From contig NXFV01001009.1 of NCBI GenBank assembly GCA_002803225.1, forward strand, positions 1 to 32,304: 32,304 nt of DNA. Reading direction: 5' to 3'. The stretch's first letter is position 1, and every line of letters begins with the position of its first letter. Under the pieces are notes generated by a model that saw nothing but the letters and a program-made list of their open reading frames with translations, ran no database searches and was not told the DNA's origin. The translations under genes were made by a program, and so were the position numbers. Source of the stretch: Gamarada debralockiae. Lineage: Eukaryota; Ascomycota; Leotiomycetes; Helotiales; Hyphodiscaceae. Below, piece after piece: positions 20,250 through 30,876 of this stretch.

Positions 20250-22145
20250 CTATACTGGTGAATTCCTCTCGCATATCTTTGAAACTGCATCCTCGATCGT
20301 GTCGAGATGCCGCCCTATCCGAGTTCAATGAGCTTCACATTCCTGCATTACATATGCTGCTACTCACCTGCAAGTTTCCACTTTTCACTTGCAACTGAAA
20401 GATAGGTCTTCAGACTACTTATTTCCGCCATCAAGTGATGAATTTTCTTTCCTTCCTCGCAACCCATCTGCAAAACGAGCACTGCCATCGTGCGGAAGAA
20501 ATGCAGAGTGAAAGGAGGCGCATTACGTGCCCCCTCAACACGATCATCGAGTTTGGCTCTGGCACCGTCGATAGCGATTCGAGAGAACGAATGCAATGCT
20601 AGCCTACTTGTTCGAGCGAAGTCCCGCTCCATCGGACTTTGGTGCTTAGAGTAGGAATTGAGGGAGAGATTGTGATGATGAAGCGCGCATAGTGCCCTGG
20701 TTGTGGAAGGGTGCGTATCAGCATCCTCGCTGTGTCAAACATTAAGAAATTAACGAGGGCTAACTTACACCATACATATCATGTACGCTGCACACGAATA
20801 TCCCCAGGGAACGTCAAGCTCGCGATTACTTTGATCGATAATGAAGAGGGAGAAGGCTTGCAATGTTTTATCTAAATATGTGACTTCCGCATGATGAGCT
20901 GCAGAATCTTTTGTGCTATCTCCGATATGTTTGAACACGTGGCTGAGCAGATAAGTGGCTTGACAGCTTCTCGCATAGGAGTTAGCTGGAGTGAAGACAA
21001 TTTCTGAAGATTCTAAGCCTGTTTCTGTCATTTGCCCCACTGGGAGAAACTTCTCAACGTCTCGACCGTAAAAGCTCGGCAAATGATCGTCGAGCGTGGG
21101 ATGCTTGATAGCCAACGGACGATTTGGTTCTAGTGATTCAAGCGCCAGAATCCTCATCACCGTTAGCTAAGCGCCCAATTGTACAGCATTCGTTGACGCA
21201 CTTTACCTTTCCAGAATGATCAGACACCACCAAACATGCTTGTGAGTCTCGATTAGATCTCTTGAGCTCACATCCGACCGCAAGCCTTCGTGCAGGCTTT
21301 TATGCAAGCCAATGGCGTGGCCCATCCTTGCACACACCCCGATCGTCAAATAAGCTGCTTCGTCCTCTGCTTGGCCTTGCTCGTAAACAGCAATCAGCAT
21401 CCCAGCTTGAATAATCGGAATGGACGGCTTCCTCGCTGAGGTTAAGTTGTCGTAAAAGGGTTTTAGAACGGCGTACAGAGTGCTTAGGTCCATTCCTCCT
21501 TCGGGAAGTCGAGCTGGCATCTTGGTCACGAGGTAAATGCTCAAGAGTAGGATGCGGAGTTCCATTTCGGGTTCTTGATCCGAATCAGTCAAATGTTTCC
21601 GGAGCTGCGATTCGATTATGATTGGCAGCGAGGTATTTATGGTGTCGAGATAATGATTGCAGGTACACATCAACTCGGGCTTGATGGCGTTGAACGCGTC
21701 GTGTAGCTGTGCTGACAGGAAATCGTCGAAGAGCTGGCGGATTTTCAGCGCCGGAAGCAACCTCGGTCCAGTGGATACCTGCTGAGTAGTTGAAGAGACA
21801 ATTTTCGATGAAGGAGTCGGAAGTGGAGTGCAGCAATCGTGTGCATTGAGATGCAGTTCAGGTGGAGGGTGCAGGGGTACAGCGTCAGGGACCCAGGAAC
21901 GAAGAGACTCGGCTCTTTCGACCGGTGGCTGGGTAGAGTACACACAGTTGACATTCAATCTGTGATCCCAATGAGCTATTTGAGGAACATCAAACGCTGA
22001 AGATGTCATACTGGTTACAACGACTACATTTTGGAGACAGCCTGTCACACTTCTTCTTGAGCTTCCAGCAACGAACGCAAGCAAACGTAGGCCGCTGTCG
22101 TACTTCCCCTCCAGTGAGATCTTCTTGAGAAGGCATTGGTTTCAT
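20250..22145 (-). CDS. Zn2Cys6 transcription factor with fungal-specific TF domain
   Basis: The start is ATG 22145. Exons: 22145-22012, 21959-21207, 21152-20769, 20696-20368 and 20314-20250, about 554 residues. The zinc cluster spans intron 1: ACVRCWKLKKKCDRLSPKC, then SRCNQ|LNVNC, spacing C-x2-C-x6-C-x6-C-x2-C-x6-C, with the Lys-rich loop that contacts CGG half-sites. The middle region (ELRILLLSIYL, MGHAIGLHKSLHEG, HVWWCLIILER|ILALESLEPNRPLAIKHP) is the fungal_trans domain. Intron 3 may be 72 nt (20768-20697, used here) or 39 nt (acceptor 20730), the latter adding 11 residues; both keep the frame. The gene is divergent from the SDR at 22840 and near the P450 relic, suggesting a pathway-specific regulator. 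It appears intact. Confidence 0.9.
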
Positions 22146-22839
22146 GCAGCAGCGCTTCGATTCAAAGGGGTGGTGGTGATTTAGGCTCCACCGTTCGACT
22201 GCGTTCGCTTTTGCAGCTTCTTAAGTGGCTTCCTGGAACCTCACGGAGATTATTTGGAGTGCGGGACTGGTGTACTGATTTGTTGCCGCGAATTGTATGG
22301 GTGATAATTGAAAATTCATGTTCCGGAGTCTGACATTGGAATTGAGAACGTAAGTAGTCCCAGAAGCTAAGTTTTAGCGTCTTCATGCACGGTCGGACGC
22401 TAAATCCCCCTGAGTTTCGCTTAGTCGGACGCTAACAGGGATGGCTCTTACTGAATCGGCCGCCAAGGAAGCTTTCTAAGTCAATCACCCTTTTCACGTA
22501 TTCCCGACCAGTGTATTTCACTAGATCCCTTATAAGCAAATGATTGGAGCATTGCTCGTAAAGCTTCACCCCGCAAGTGCGACCCACCGAATGCCCCCTA
22601 CTGCGATGTAGGTAGAGCAGAAGTCTATGGAACACAGCAAGGCTTCGGTGAGAGACATATCCCTTGATATGACGGCTTACGCATTCGTACTTTACCATAT
22701 TTCTCATACAGTATAAGCATAGTGGCTGCAGAACACCTCTGTGCATCTCACATGTTCTGATTACACGCACCGCTCCTTCGACTTGGCACTTTTCAACTGT
22801 TTTCACGAAAGCATCCTCAATATTCTGCCAGCTCAAGTG
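22146..22839. promoter_or_regulatory. Shared intergenic region between regulator and SDR
   Basis: The two intact genes are transcribed away from this 694-bp stretch, which should carry both promoters. It contains TTTAGCGTC (22373-22381) facing GACGCTAAA (22396-22404), with a second GGACGCTAA copy ending at 22435. The minus-strand frame at 22432-22872 is open but overlaps the SDR start antisense and is probably chance. Confidence 0.5.
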
Positions 22840-23929
22840 ATGGCCTCGACCACTCTTGGTAACTGTGGTCAATCAGAAGGAACAGTGCTCATCACAGGAG
22901 CGAACGGGTCCTTGGCGTTGTCCGCCGTAGGGTATCTGCTGGAAAATTACTGTTCCTACTTCGTTATCTTGGCCGTCCGCGACGACTCAAAGTCAGATCT
23001 CAACACTTCAAAACTTCTCAAGATAGTCTCTCGGTTTCCATCTGCCAAAGTCTCAATCGCAGCCCTTGACTTAGCTTCACTCTCCAATGTCCGATCTTTC
23101 GCCGATAACATCACAGCCCGAGTGTTCGCTGGCGAGATTCCACCAATTTCTGCAATCGTCTGCAATGCATTTGCTTGGTCTCTCACAGATACTAAATATT
23201 CGAAGGACGGGTATGAGCTTGGCTTCCAGGTTTCACACCTCTCGCATTTTCTTCTGGTGTTGAAGCTGCTCGGTTCCATGAACAAAGAGAGCGGGCGCAT
23301 TGTTTTGCTTGGCTCTGAAGCACATGATAGCAAGAACAAGAACAGTTTCAATCCACTCGGTGCCAAGATTCCAGAAAATCTGGAAGAGATCGTTAAGCCG
23401 ACACCGGACAATAACGGGGAGGAGATGCGTCGGGGGTTTCAGCGGTATTCAAACTCGAAGCTCGCCAATGTGATGTTCATGCATTCTCTCAACAACAAGC
23501 TTCAACGGGTGAGTGCAGCCTTTCATCTAAAATTCGGGACTAGAAATACTAACTCAAACATGGACAAAGAACACCTCTCTCCAAAACATCACCGTCACAG
23601 CTATGGATCCTGGCAGTATGCCAACTTCACGATGTTTTAAGGGGACACCCTTTGCCTTCAGAACCACAATGTACGTCATTGGCCATTTCATTTTGCCGCT
23701 GGCTGAACATTTTACCGACGCCGCCAAAACAACAAAGACATCGGGTAGGGACTTGGTGATGATGAGCGTCGACTCGACACATAACCTTGTACGTGGATAC
23801 TTTGTGGGCCAGAAACCGAATACCAGCTCGGTTGAGAGTCAAGATGAAGAGATGCAGGAGAAAATATGGACGGCATGCGAGGAATGGGCAAGAATGGAGC
23901 AATCTGAGACTATTTTGAATCACGCATGA
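22840..23929 (+). CDS. Short-chain dehydrogenase/reductase, Bli-4-like
   Basis: The start is ATG 22840 (MASTTLGNCGQSEG). Exon 1 ends at 23508; a 61-nt intron (23509-23569, branch ACTAAC) follows; exon 2 ends at TGA 23927-23929, giving 342 residues. The Rossmann dinucleotide motif is VLITGANGSLALSAV (residues about 17-31), a GSLA variant common in this fungal subgroup. Catalytic Tyr and Lys are in RYSNSKLANVMF; the expected Ser precedes them in IVLLGSEAHD. The stretch after the active site, VTAMDPGSMPTSR, is typical of the Bli-4-like dehydrogenases. The protein would reduce or oxidise a carbonyl/alcohol with NAD(P)H; the substrate is unknown. It appears intact and divergent from the Zn2Cys6 gene. 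Confidence 0.9.
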
Positions 23930-24093
23930 CGGAGAAATGAAAGGGAAGGCACTCTCAGGGACTGAACGGTACAAACTGCATCTTATTGAGTTGGCTGAGC
24001 TTGTCACAACCCATTCTTTGCAAGCACAGTACCCTCATCTCTTGTCTCAAAAAGCACAGACCATTGTGGTAAGTCTCTTAGAATCACTTATCA

Positions 24094-25291
24094 CTACTCC
24101 CCAGAGGGCCCAGCCAGAACTGTACCTAAAGTGAGTGGCGGCGTAAAATCTGGTGATCCATCAGAATTCCAAACCATAATCTCGGCCATGGTATACCGGG
24201 TCGAGTAACAAGCACCAGCCGAGTTGGCATCAGCGTTGAAGACGTTCCATATCTGTGTTCCATCTGGACTTGTGAAGAACCTAAACGTGGAGAGAAAAAA
24301 GTCAGCTATTATTCCTCATTTCTTTACTGAGCGTTAACACTTCCTCACCTATTGCTGCCTGGCCCATAATTTCCATCATTACTACTCAACACCGGCCCTT
24401 TCTTTGATCATGCGGCCGAAGTTGCGGGATTACTTGAGCCGCCCCAAGTTAAGAGACCCAAGCAGTAATAATTCGTCCAACAGCTCGAGGCCGAGAATAT
24501 CAGGTACCTCTTGCCGCCGTAGTACAAGGCAGCTGGAGCTTCGTTGACTGAGCCACTATGTTCTTCCCAAGCACTGCCAGGTGTCGAGATGATACTTATG
24601 GTTCCGATGGAAGTTGGTGTAGTTAGAGGCGCGACGCAGAGAGATTGCAGTGAGCCACCGTTAAAACAGGATAATGCGAGGTAGTTTCCCCATTCGGTGA
24701 AACGAAGGACAGTGCCATCAATACCCCACTCGTCGGTCACTTGTCCGTACTGTTTAGGATCCCGAGGTTAGCAAGATTGATGCTAGGACTGAATCAAGCG
24801 TACCGAGTTTAATAGTAATAGAGGAAATTAAGAATACGTACGTAAGTAAAATCATCCCATGGTGTTGCACCGCCTAAGTATTAGTCAGTGGTGCTCCAGC
24901 GCTGAAGATTTGGTGGGGTAATGACTTACCGACAAGTACATGTACGCGCTGCCCATCCAAATTGGTATCTTCACCTGCGGTGTAGTAGGTATACCAGATG
25001 TCATTCAAGTAGTGCACTTCAGGAGACCAGACATTGGAGCAGCGCGAGGCTGTAGTTGTGGTATAAACCACCTTTGGCGTGGCCGTCTTCAACCCGTCCA
25101 GGGTAGTAGCACGGGTGATTGAGACATTTGTCCAAGCAGCAGTGAGAAGATAGTGATAACCTCCTGTATAGACAATGAATGGATCACTTCCATTTGGATT
25201 ACGAAGTGGATTGGAGTAGGTCGCTGTGTTCCCCAACGTGATCAGGGTCACTGGTGAGAGCAGAACTGTAAAAATACGTTGTGGAAACCAT
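24094..25291 (-). pseudogene. GH43 arabinofuranosidase-like gene with a frame break and a stop
   Basis: Exons: 25291-24930, 24873-24842, 24749-24349 and 24280-24094, with clean GT-AG introns. Motifs are those of secreted fungal GH43 enzymes: NPLRNPNGSDPFIVYTGGYH (catalytic Asp in GSDP), SRCSNVWSPEVHYLNDIWYT, GGATPWDDFTY, TDEWGIDGTVLRF, and SVNEAPAALYYGGKRYLIFS with the general-acid Glu in NEAP. The C-terminal exon reads FFTSPDGTQIWNVFNADANS and GACYSTRYTMAE. Two defects are visible. From ATG 25291 (MVSTTYFY) the signal-peptide part is one base out of phase with VLLSPVTLITLGNTATYSNP. A TGA at 24410-24408 falls where relatives have Trp in x-W-x-K-x-GP. Otherwise the protein would be a complete arabinan-degrading secreted enzyme. 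It is probably a recent pseudogene. Confidence 0.85.
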
Positions 25292-25960
25292 TTTGGAAAG
25301 ATTCAGGTTTTGGAAATCGGAGAATGGTACCTTCCCGCATAAACACAGAGGGAAGTGGAGGCACTTTAGAGGTTCCTGAGTGGGGTATCTAGCTCACCGG
25401 AAAATCTTCACCAGCCTACATCGCGAGTTCTATATGCGATCCAATGATGTGGTACTTTTCTCCCCATGCCACCTCTAATTGTCGAGCTTGGCGGTTAAGG
25501 TTATTTTCATATTTTGGATGAAATACGGGAAAGGACCTGATCCGAACATAATCATCACGTGGTAGTTCCTCAACCATTGTGACTGGTGCGCATATTCATT
25601 ATCTCGAGCCCTTGCAGTATTTGAGACCCAAAGCTGTGGGCAGAAGATTCTCCACGCTCTTTGTTCTAAACGAAAGCTTGGCGAGTTAAGCTTGGTGAAT
25701 TCAAACTTGTAATGTCCAGAAATTCTCTGGAGGAAACACAGAGAAGAAGGTGTTATCGATGCCACCAATTGCAGGAATTTAGGTTGTGGCTCCGCTACCA
25801 CGTTCTGTTTATCTGTTTACCCGTTTTTCCACCAATAGCATGAAAGGGACTTTGTTCAAGCTAAGACGGAGGCCATAACTCGAACTAAAAAAAAATGAAA
25901 AGTGGAGGAAACAAAGAGCGATAATCTGCATTACAATACATTATAAGCGTGATGATGTTG
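25292..25960. other. Spacer between GH43 relic and secreted protein
   Basis: A minus-strand frame of 108 codons (25475-25801) has no recognised domain. The left part should contain the former GH43 promoter and the right part the 3' end of the secreted-protein gene. Confidence 0.3.
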
Positions 25961-25964
25961 ATAA

Positions 25965-26946
25965 TCACAATAAGACAGCCACGCCAAGTATAGCGGCCAC
26001 GAAGCCGCCTGCAGCCCGTACCTCCCTTCCTGCAGCAATGTTTGCCGATGTGCTCGGGCTCGAGGACGTAGCTGAACTACTTAGAGCCGTAGTAGTGCTT
26101 GAAGCCGTGCTGGTGATTCCCGAATTTGGCGGTATGCTGGTAGGTGTATACCTAATTCCACTGTAATCAGTCCAGCTGGTCAACCTCCCTATCGCGCTTC
26201 CAGTGACTGTAACATATGAGAGTCAGCAGCTGCCCAGGGAAATCGAGAGAAAAGCGAAAGGAAGTGCCGTTCCATGAATTTTGAAGTGGAAAGACTTCTT
26301 GTTCAGGCAAATATAGCAAAGACAACTCAAGAGTTCCAGCGGATGGGAGAAGATTAGTCCAAAACTACTTACTCTCTCCGGCAGTGATGCTTCTTGTTGC
26401 CGTGAAATAGTTGCTGACAGCGGTGTTATTTGGGAATCGATCATTTCCCAAGGTCAAAGGCGGTTCCAGAGATATGCTGGTGAAGTTGATCGCAGGAAAA
26501 AGATTCGAAAAAGGCTGGAATGGTGGGCTAGGCTGGCACTCGGCGGCGCTGAGCGATGTCAAAGCGGAGGAAGCTTCGGCGGGCGTTACTCTTTCATACC
26601 CGTGGGCAAAGTAACAGGCGTTGCAGCCAGCCATTGCATCCCAAAATGTGCCATTACAAAGACATTCTTGCTCGGCCGAGAAATCAATCTCCGTGGTGCC
26701 GTTGGCAGTACAGATTTGCTGGATGTATGCTTCTTGCTCGCAGGGAAATGGCGAGTTTACGAGAGAGGCGAGCATATCGGACACCGATAACTGGAGTGAC
26801 ACGGTGCGTGTACTGTTGGATTCGAGCGGATGGCACATTCTGTTTAGATACTGGCCGACCGGATCGTTTATTAAACGTCTTGACAATGTAGCGGATGAAA
26901 TAGAGATTAGAGCTCCAAGACCAAAACAAATGTTGATCGCGCGCAT
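25965..26946 (-). CDS. Secreted Cys-rich protein, probably GPI-anchored
   Basis: The start is ATG 26946; the open frame upstream lacks ATG. Exon 1 runs 26946-26373, the intron is 166 nt (26372-26207, GTAAGT to TTACAG) and exon 2 runs 26206-25965, giving 271 residues. Residues 1-19 (MRAINICFGLGALISISSA) form a signal peptide. The mature part has eight Cys, clustered in PCEQEAYIQQIC and ECLCNGTFWDAMAGCNACYF. Several N-x-S/T sites are present, and a Ser/Thr-rich stalk (SSTTTALSSSATSSSPSTS) ends in a hydrophobic tail, GGFVAAILGVAVLL, which is the layout of a GPI-anchored surface protein. I know the Cys block from unnamed fungal secreted proteins only. It may be a wall or host-surface protein. No defects are seen. 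Confidence 0.8.
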
Positions 26947-28145
26947 GGTTTGAGATGCTTCGAGGGTGTATAAAATTTGAAACAAGATTGGGAGCAGCAA
27001 TTGAAAAATAAAAAATAAAATTAGAAATAAAATTAATTAATTATTGTTTTAGAAACTATGTTTTGCGAGACTTTTGACCGCGGCCTTCGTAAAGCAGTAA
27101 ATGGTAAATCTGTGAGGTTGCGGCACAGTATCGTGTTCGCGGAGGCGCAGTGCATGGAAACGCCTTGGCAGCGCCCCTGTGGGGAAGCAGTGGAGAAGGC
27201 ATTAGGCTGCAATAGGACTATGCCAAAGGCCCAAGAGCCTAGAGTCTTAAGGCTTCGAGATAGGCTTTCCCCGCATCACCAATTATCCCTCCACTTGAAG
27301 CATGAATGTTCATTTTACGTATACCGGAAACGTAGTAAACGTGATTTATGTTGCACTGGAATTCTCTTCTGAGCTGCGGATTCCAAAGTTGGGGCCAATA
27401 TATTGCACAAAGGAGCGACCATCCCACTGAGAATTCTATCGGCCCTGACTCTTGCTTACAGTAACGCGCCCCCCGGACAGTAGTCTATGGATTTTAGCGA
27501 TATTTTGAGGCCCCGCAAAAAGGAGAACTTTTTGTATGCAAGTGCCTCTGGAGTCGTCTTGGCCTTGAAGATTTCTACTCTACAATCGCTCAAATGGAGG
27601 AGATGACTTGAAACTCCACTTCAATAAAGAGTGATTTGTTGAAACAATTAAAAACTCGTATGGAATTTTCTGACTTGTCCTTACCTTCTCTCTTTGACAC
27701 GAAGACTTTTCTTAGCATTTATGTAGCCGGAAGATGAGTTGAGACCCAACTGATCAAGAAAACTAGATGATTAGCTTCTACTTCTGAAGAGTGTAAGGAG
27801 AGCAAAATATTTGAATGATAGAATCAAAAGAAAGATTGAGATCCCAATTACCACTGCATTGGCCAGTGAATAAATTCTGGGTTCATTCCTCGTCGCTTCT
27901 TCCGAGACATCCGCGACTTCCTTTCAAACAAAAACCTTATTTATCTTCCCCCTCCCTTATCTCCACGGGCATTCTCAACTTCGAAAAACACAAAATACCC
28001 TAGTTCTTCGAAGCCGTCTCCGCTGAAGTAGTCGTTCGCTCAAACCACCTCAGCGACTGAAAGAACCGTGCAAGTCCACTCCCTTGCGAGGCAACTTTGA
28101 AATTCAACGCTGACCTGGGTTGATGCAACTTTGGAATCCGGCACC
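26947..28145. other. AT-rich tract and unassigned sequence
   Basis: A strongly A/T-biased stretch lies at 27004-27057, just upstream of the secreted-protein gene. Open frames at 27058-27372 (plus) and 27239-27427 (minus) show no family. The CT-rich stretch at about 27880-28000 could be the old promoter of the 2EXR copy that follows. Confidence 0.3.
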
Positions 28146-28790
28146 ATGGTGGAAATTGGCGAGTTACCTCTCAAGCTTTTGAACTTTGAACTACGCTACC
28201 CTCAATGGCAGCTCGTCCACACCGTCCTTTACCAATTTTCGTTCTTTCCAGGCTTACCCATCGAATTACGCCCAAAGATCTAGAGAGCTGCTTTGCCTCG
28301 TGGTCGAAGAGTCTTACTTAGGGCCAAATACCGTAGAATGAAATATTGCTATCGATCTAGCCCCTTGCCGATCACCTTTTAAGTCAATAGAGAAAGCCGT
28401 TAACAGAGCCTCCGCCACTACCATATCTTCTTCCGACAACATGCTGCTGTACAAATTCTCTTTACTTGAAATCGGTTTGCCTCATTTCCGCTACTTGAGC
28501 TATCCGGCTGTCTGTAGATTCATCACCTACATGACCTCCCAAGCACCGCCGTGTTTCCATTCGGTACAGACATTGGAGCTGATCGATGTTCCTTGTGATT
28601 TGGTTGCCAACGCCTCTATCAATTCGGCTATTGAAATCCAGAATTTAAAGGTTCTCAAGACTCTCAAAATCTGAGAGAAGTCTTTGTTTTAGGTGATACA
28701 GCCGCGTGCTGGAGATTGCTTTTGCCAACAAACACACCAGAAGAAGCCGTAGAATGCACACAACGCTTAGGAACCGCCATAGGGTAGGCT
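28146..28790 (+). pseudogene. 2EXR-family pseudogene, RIP-like stops
   Basis: From ATG 28146 the frame reads MVEIGELPLKLLNFELR and then the 2EXR opening FFPGLPIELRPKI, a TAG where the family has Trp, and RAALPRGRRVLLRAKYRR. The next stops are TAA in PITF-stop-VNRESR and TAA in NRESR-stop-QSLRHYH. Each fits one CpA-to-TpA change (TGG to TAG, CAA to TAA, CAA to TAA). After RHYHIFFRQH the reading passes to another frame (KFSLLEIGLPHFRYLSY, SVQTLELIDVPCD) and then back (LREVFVLGDTAACW, TPEEAVECTQRLG), ending near 28790. The copy is dead. It stands about 550 bp upstream of an intact paralog in the same orientation. Confidence 0.82.
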
Positions 28791-29338
28791 TATGGACCTT
28801 CCAAGACAAGTTCAAACGGCCTGAACAGTCGTATTGTCACTCATGAAGTAACGATCGAGATACGGAGCAGCAGAGGTTCCAAGGATAGGGTCTGTAGCTA
28901 GATATCAAAGGCCATGTGAGTGATTCATACATTCAAAGAAAATAAAGGATTGGGTCTGTGATTTTGCTGTACTATGGCGCAAAGGTTTCGAGGCCAAGAT
29001 TTGCCAGGAAATCCAGGGCTAGTTATGAAAGACCCCTTGATTACGAATCACAGGTTCTGCCTTGCAATTAGAGCTGTTTCGTCAACAGACAAATATCAGC
29101 AACTGGGTCTCTACCTCGTGACATGCCTCTTATCCAAATTCAAGAATGCGAGATTGCAGCATCCACGTGGCATCACGTGGCATCGCTGACAAGTCTCTCC
29201 GCATCACCTTTGAAGTTCATTATCGACAAGTGATGCCGATGTCGTCAACCTCTTGTCGTTCAATTATGTCGGGGTCGCCCAAGATTGCAAGTCTCTTCAA
29301 CTTCGAGCTCAAACAATCACGTACCATCACGAACAACA
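28791..29338. other. Upstream region of the intact 2EXR gene
   Basis: No coding fossil is recognised. The two CACGTG boxes at 29164-29179 are listed separately. Confidence 0.35.
29164..29179. promoter_or_regulatory. Twin CACGTG E-boxes
   Basis: CACGTG occurs at 29164-29169 and 29174-29179, 10 bp apart (one helical turn), about 160 bp upstream of the 2EXR start codon. CACGTG is the core site of fungal bHLH regulators. Whether it is used here is inference. Confidence 0.35.
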
Positions 29339-30366
29339 ATGTTTTCCCGTAGGTTCGCGTTCTTTAGGGGCAAGTCGTTGTCCGAAAAGACTGTGAGTTG
29401 ATCTACTTCCAATTCTAGAACGCGCAGTTACTAATTTTACTCGTTCAGAACCCTTCAATGGATAAGATCAAGACGAAGAAGCGAGCTGCTACCCTCCCCG
29501 ATCCTGATATGCCCGTTGTCGAGCTGGCGCGTCTCGCAGTCGACAACCTCCCCGAAACCCATCAGGAACTCTTCATGAAACTCATTCAAAAACCTCTCAC
29601 CGAGTTCACCTGCTTCCCCGATCTCCCCGTCGAAGTTCGTTTGAGGATCATTCGAATGCTCTTCCCCAAAGATCGTGAGATCCGGCTGCGCGTCCAGTAC
29701 CGTCATGGCGACTACACCAAGGACAAGTTCGGATTCCCTCCTCCTGTCACGCTCTGGATCAACAAGGAGAGTCGCATTGAAACTCTCAAACACTATCACT
29801 TCTTCTCCCAGGTTCTTGCATTCGACGACAGCATCTCCAGCATCGCCGTCAAGCCTCACTGCTATTGCATCAACCCCAATCTCGACAAGCTCTCGGTTGG
29901 TTTCCGGAGCCTTTGGAACCATAATTACTCGCTCTTCCTAAAGACCGCGTTCAAGGAGATCAAGTACAGTATGAGAGAAATCCGCGTTCTTGAGATAGTT
30001 GATGTCTTCCAAGCGAGCTTCGTTCCTCAGAGCACTAATAAAGAGGTTGTTGAGAAATTCTTGGCAAGTCATTCTTGCAGAACTATAGTAGTTCACCTCT
30101 TTTGAACGTTTGCTTACTCCGGAATTTAGGCCCATAATCTCGCGCGATTCCACTACCTCAAAGAACTGCACTTCATTCTCGACCGACGAGAGGTGCTTGA
30201 GTCAGAGTTTGTAACCAACTGGAAGGAACGAGTTAAGAAGGCGTTTGAGAAGGAGAAGAAGAGATACCCACATTGCAGCATCCCGAAGATCATTTGCGTG
30301 TCATGGAGGGTTAGGGAGGCTACGAAGTTTCTTGAAGTTGGAACACAGGGCATAAAGGAATTGTAG
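29339..30366 (+). CDS. 2EXR-family protein, intact copy, three exons
   Basis: The start is ATG 29339 (MFSRRFAFFRGKSLSEKT). Introns: 29393-29448 (56 nt, GTGAGT, branch TACTAAT, TTCAG) and 30088-30129 (42 nt, GTAGTT, TTTAG), both phase 0. The end is TAG 30364-30366, giving 309 residues. The 2EXR core is FTCFPDLPVEVRLRIIRMLF, then PPVTLWINKESRIETLKHYH and CYCINPNLDKLSVG. The C-terminal helical part (AHNLARFHYLKELHF, FEKEKKRYPHCSIPKI) matches the end of the family. An alternative donor at GAG|GTTGTT (30046) would also keep the frame and shorten the protein. The N-terminus is basic. No biochemical role is known for the family. It is the only copy in the window without a break. Confidence 0.82.
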
Positions 30367-30876
30367 AAGCAGACACTAGAGTTTGCATGGAACTAAACAG
30401 TGCTGGATACCAGTGGCCAATTGTTCAGCGTGAATGGAGGCTTCTGTACTACTGGACAGCGACTATGCTTCCCCTTCAAGGGTACAAAGGAATGGAGGGC
30501 ATACACGTAGTCAATGGAAATTCGTTTTCTTGTAACTCTCCTGCTACTGTCTTTGGTGAGATCATGGTGATTATTATGTTTGTTCCAGAGCTCTTTAAGC
30601 ATTCCCTGAAAGGATGCAGATAGTACTGACTGAGATTTCACTGCAGAGCTCGCGGTTTTCATTTCATTAATCTTATATTTATTTTTTCTTCTTGAGAAAC
30701 AAACAAAGGCACAAAGTCAGCGATTCGAATCTAGTATTTCCACCGTCCAGTTCCATCCTATCCAACACAAGGGATCTCAGCCACCGGACTCAATCAGCGA
30801 TTTAAATCTTCACCTTTCCCTCTTCGAACTCTACCTCTCCTGCCTTCAAAGGACGTCCAGTTCAACAACATTCAAC
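30367..30876. other. Spacer and leader between 2EXR copies
   Basis: No coding signal is recognised. The stretch at about 30760-30870 is CT-rich and resembles a fungal 5' leader before the ATG at 30877. Confidence 0.35.

Noticed and set aside
22432..22872. 147-codon minus-strand open frame with ATG
   Set aside because: It overlaps the start of the SDR gene antisense, has no recognised motif, and its composition looks like a chance frame.
22956..23411. 151-codon minus-strand frame
   Set aside because: Exact antisense shadow of the SDR coding region.
26556..26953. Overlapping plus-strand frames of 62-111 codons
   Set aside because: Antisense to the secreted Cys-rich protein gene, which has a signal peptide, intron and anchor in the minus frame.
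29455..29922. 155-codon minus-strand frame
   Set aside because: Antisense of the intact 2EXR gene; no motif.
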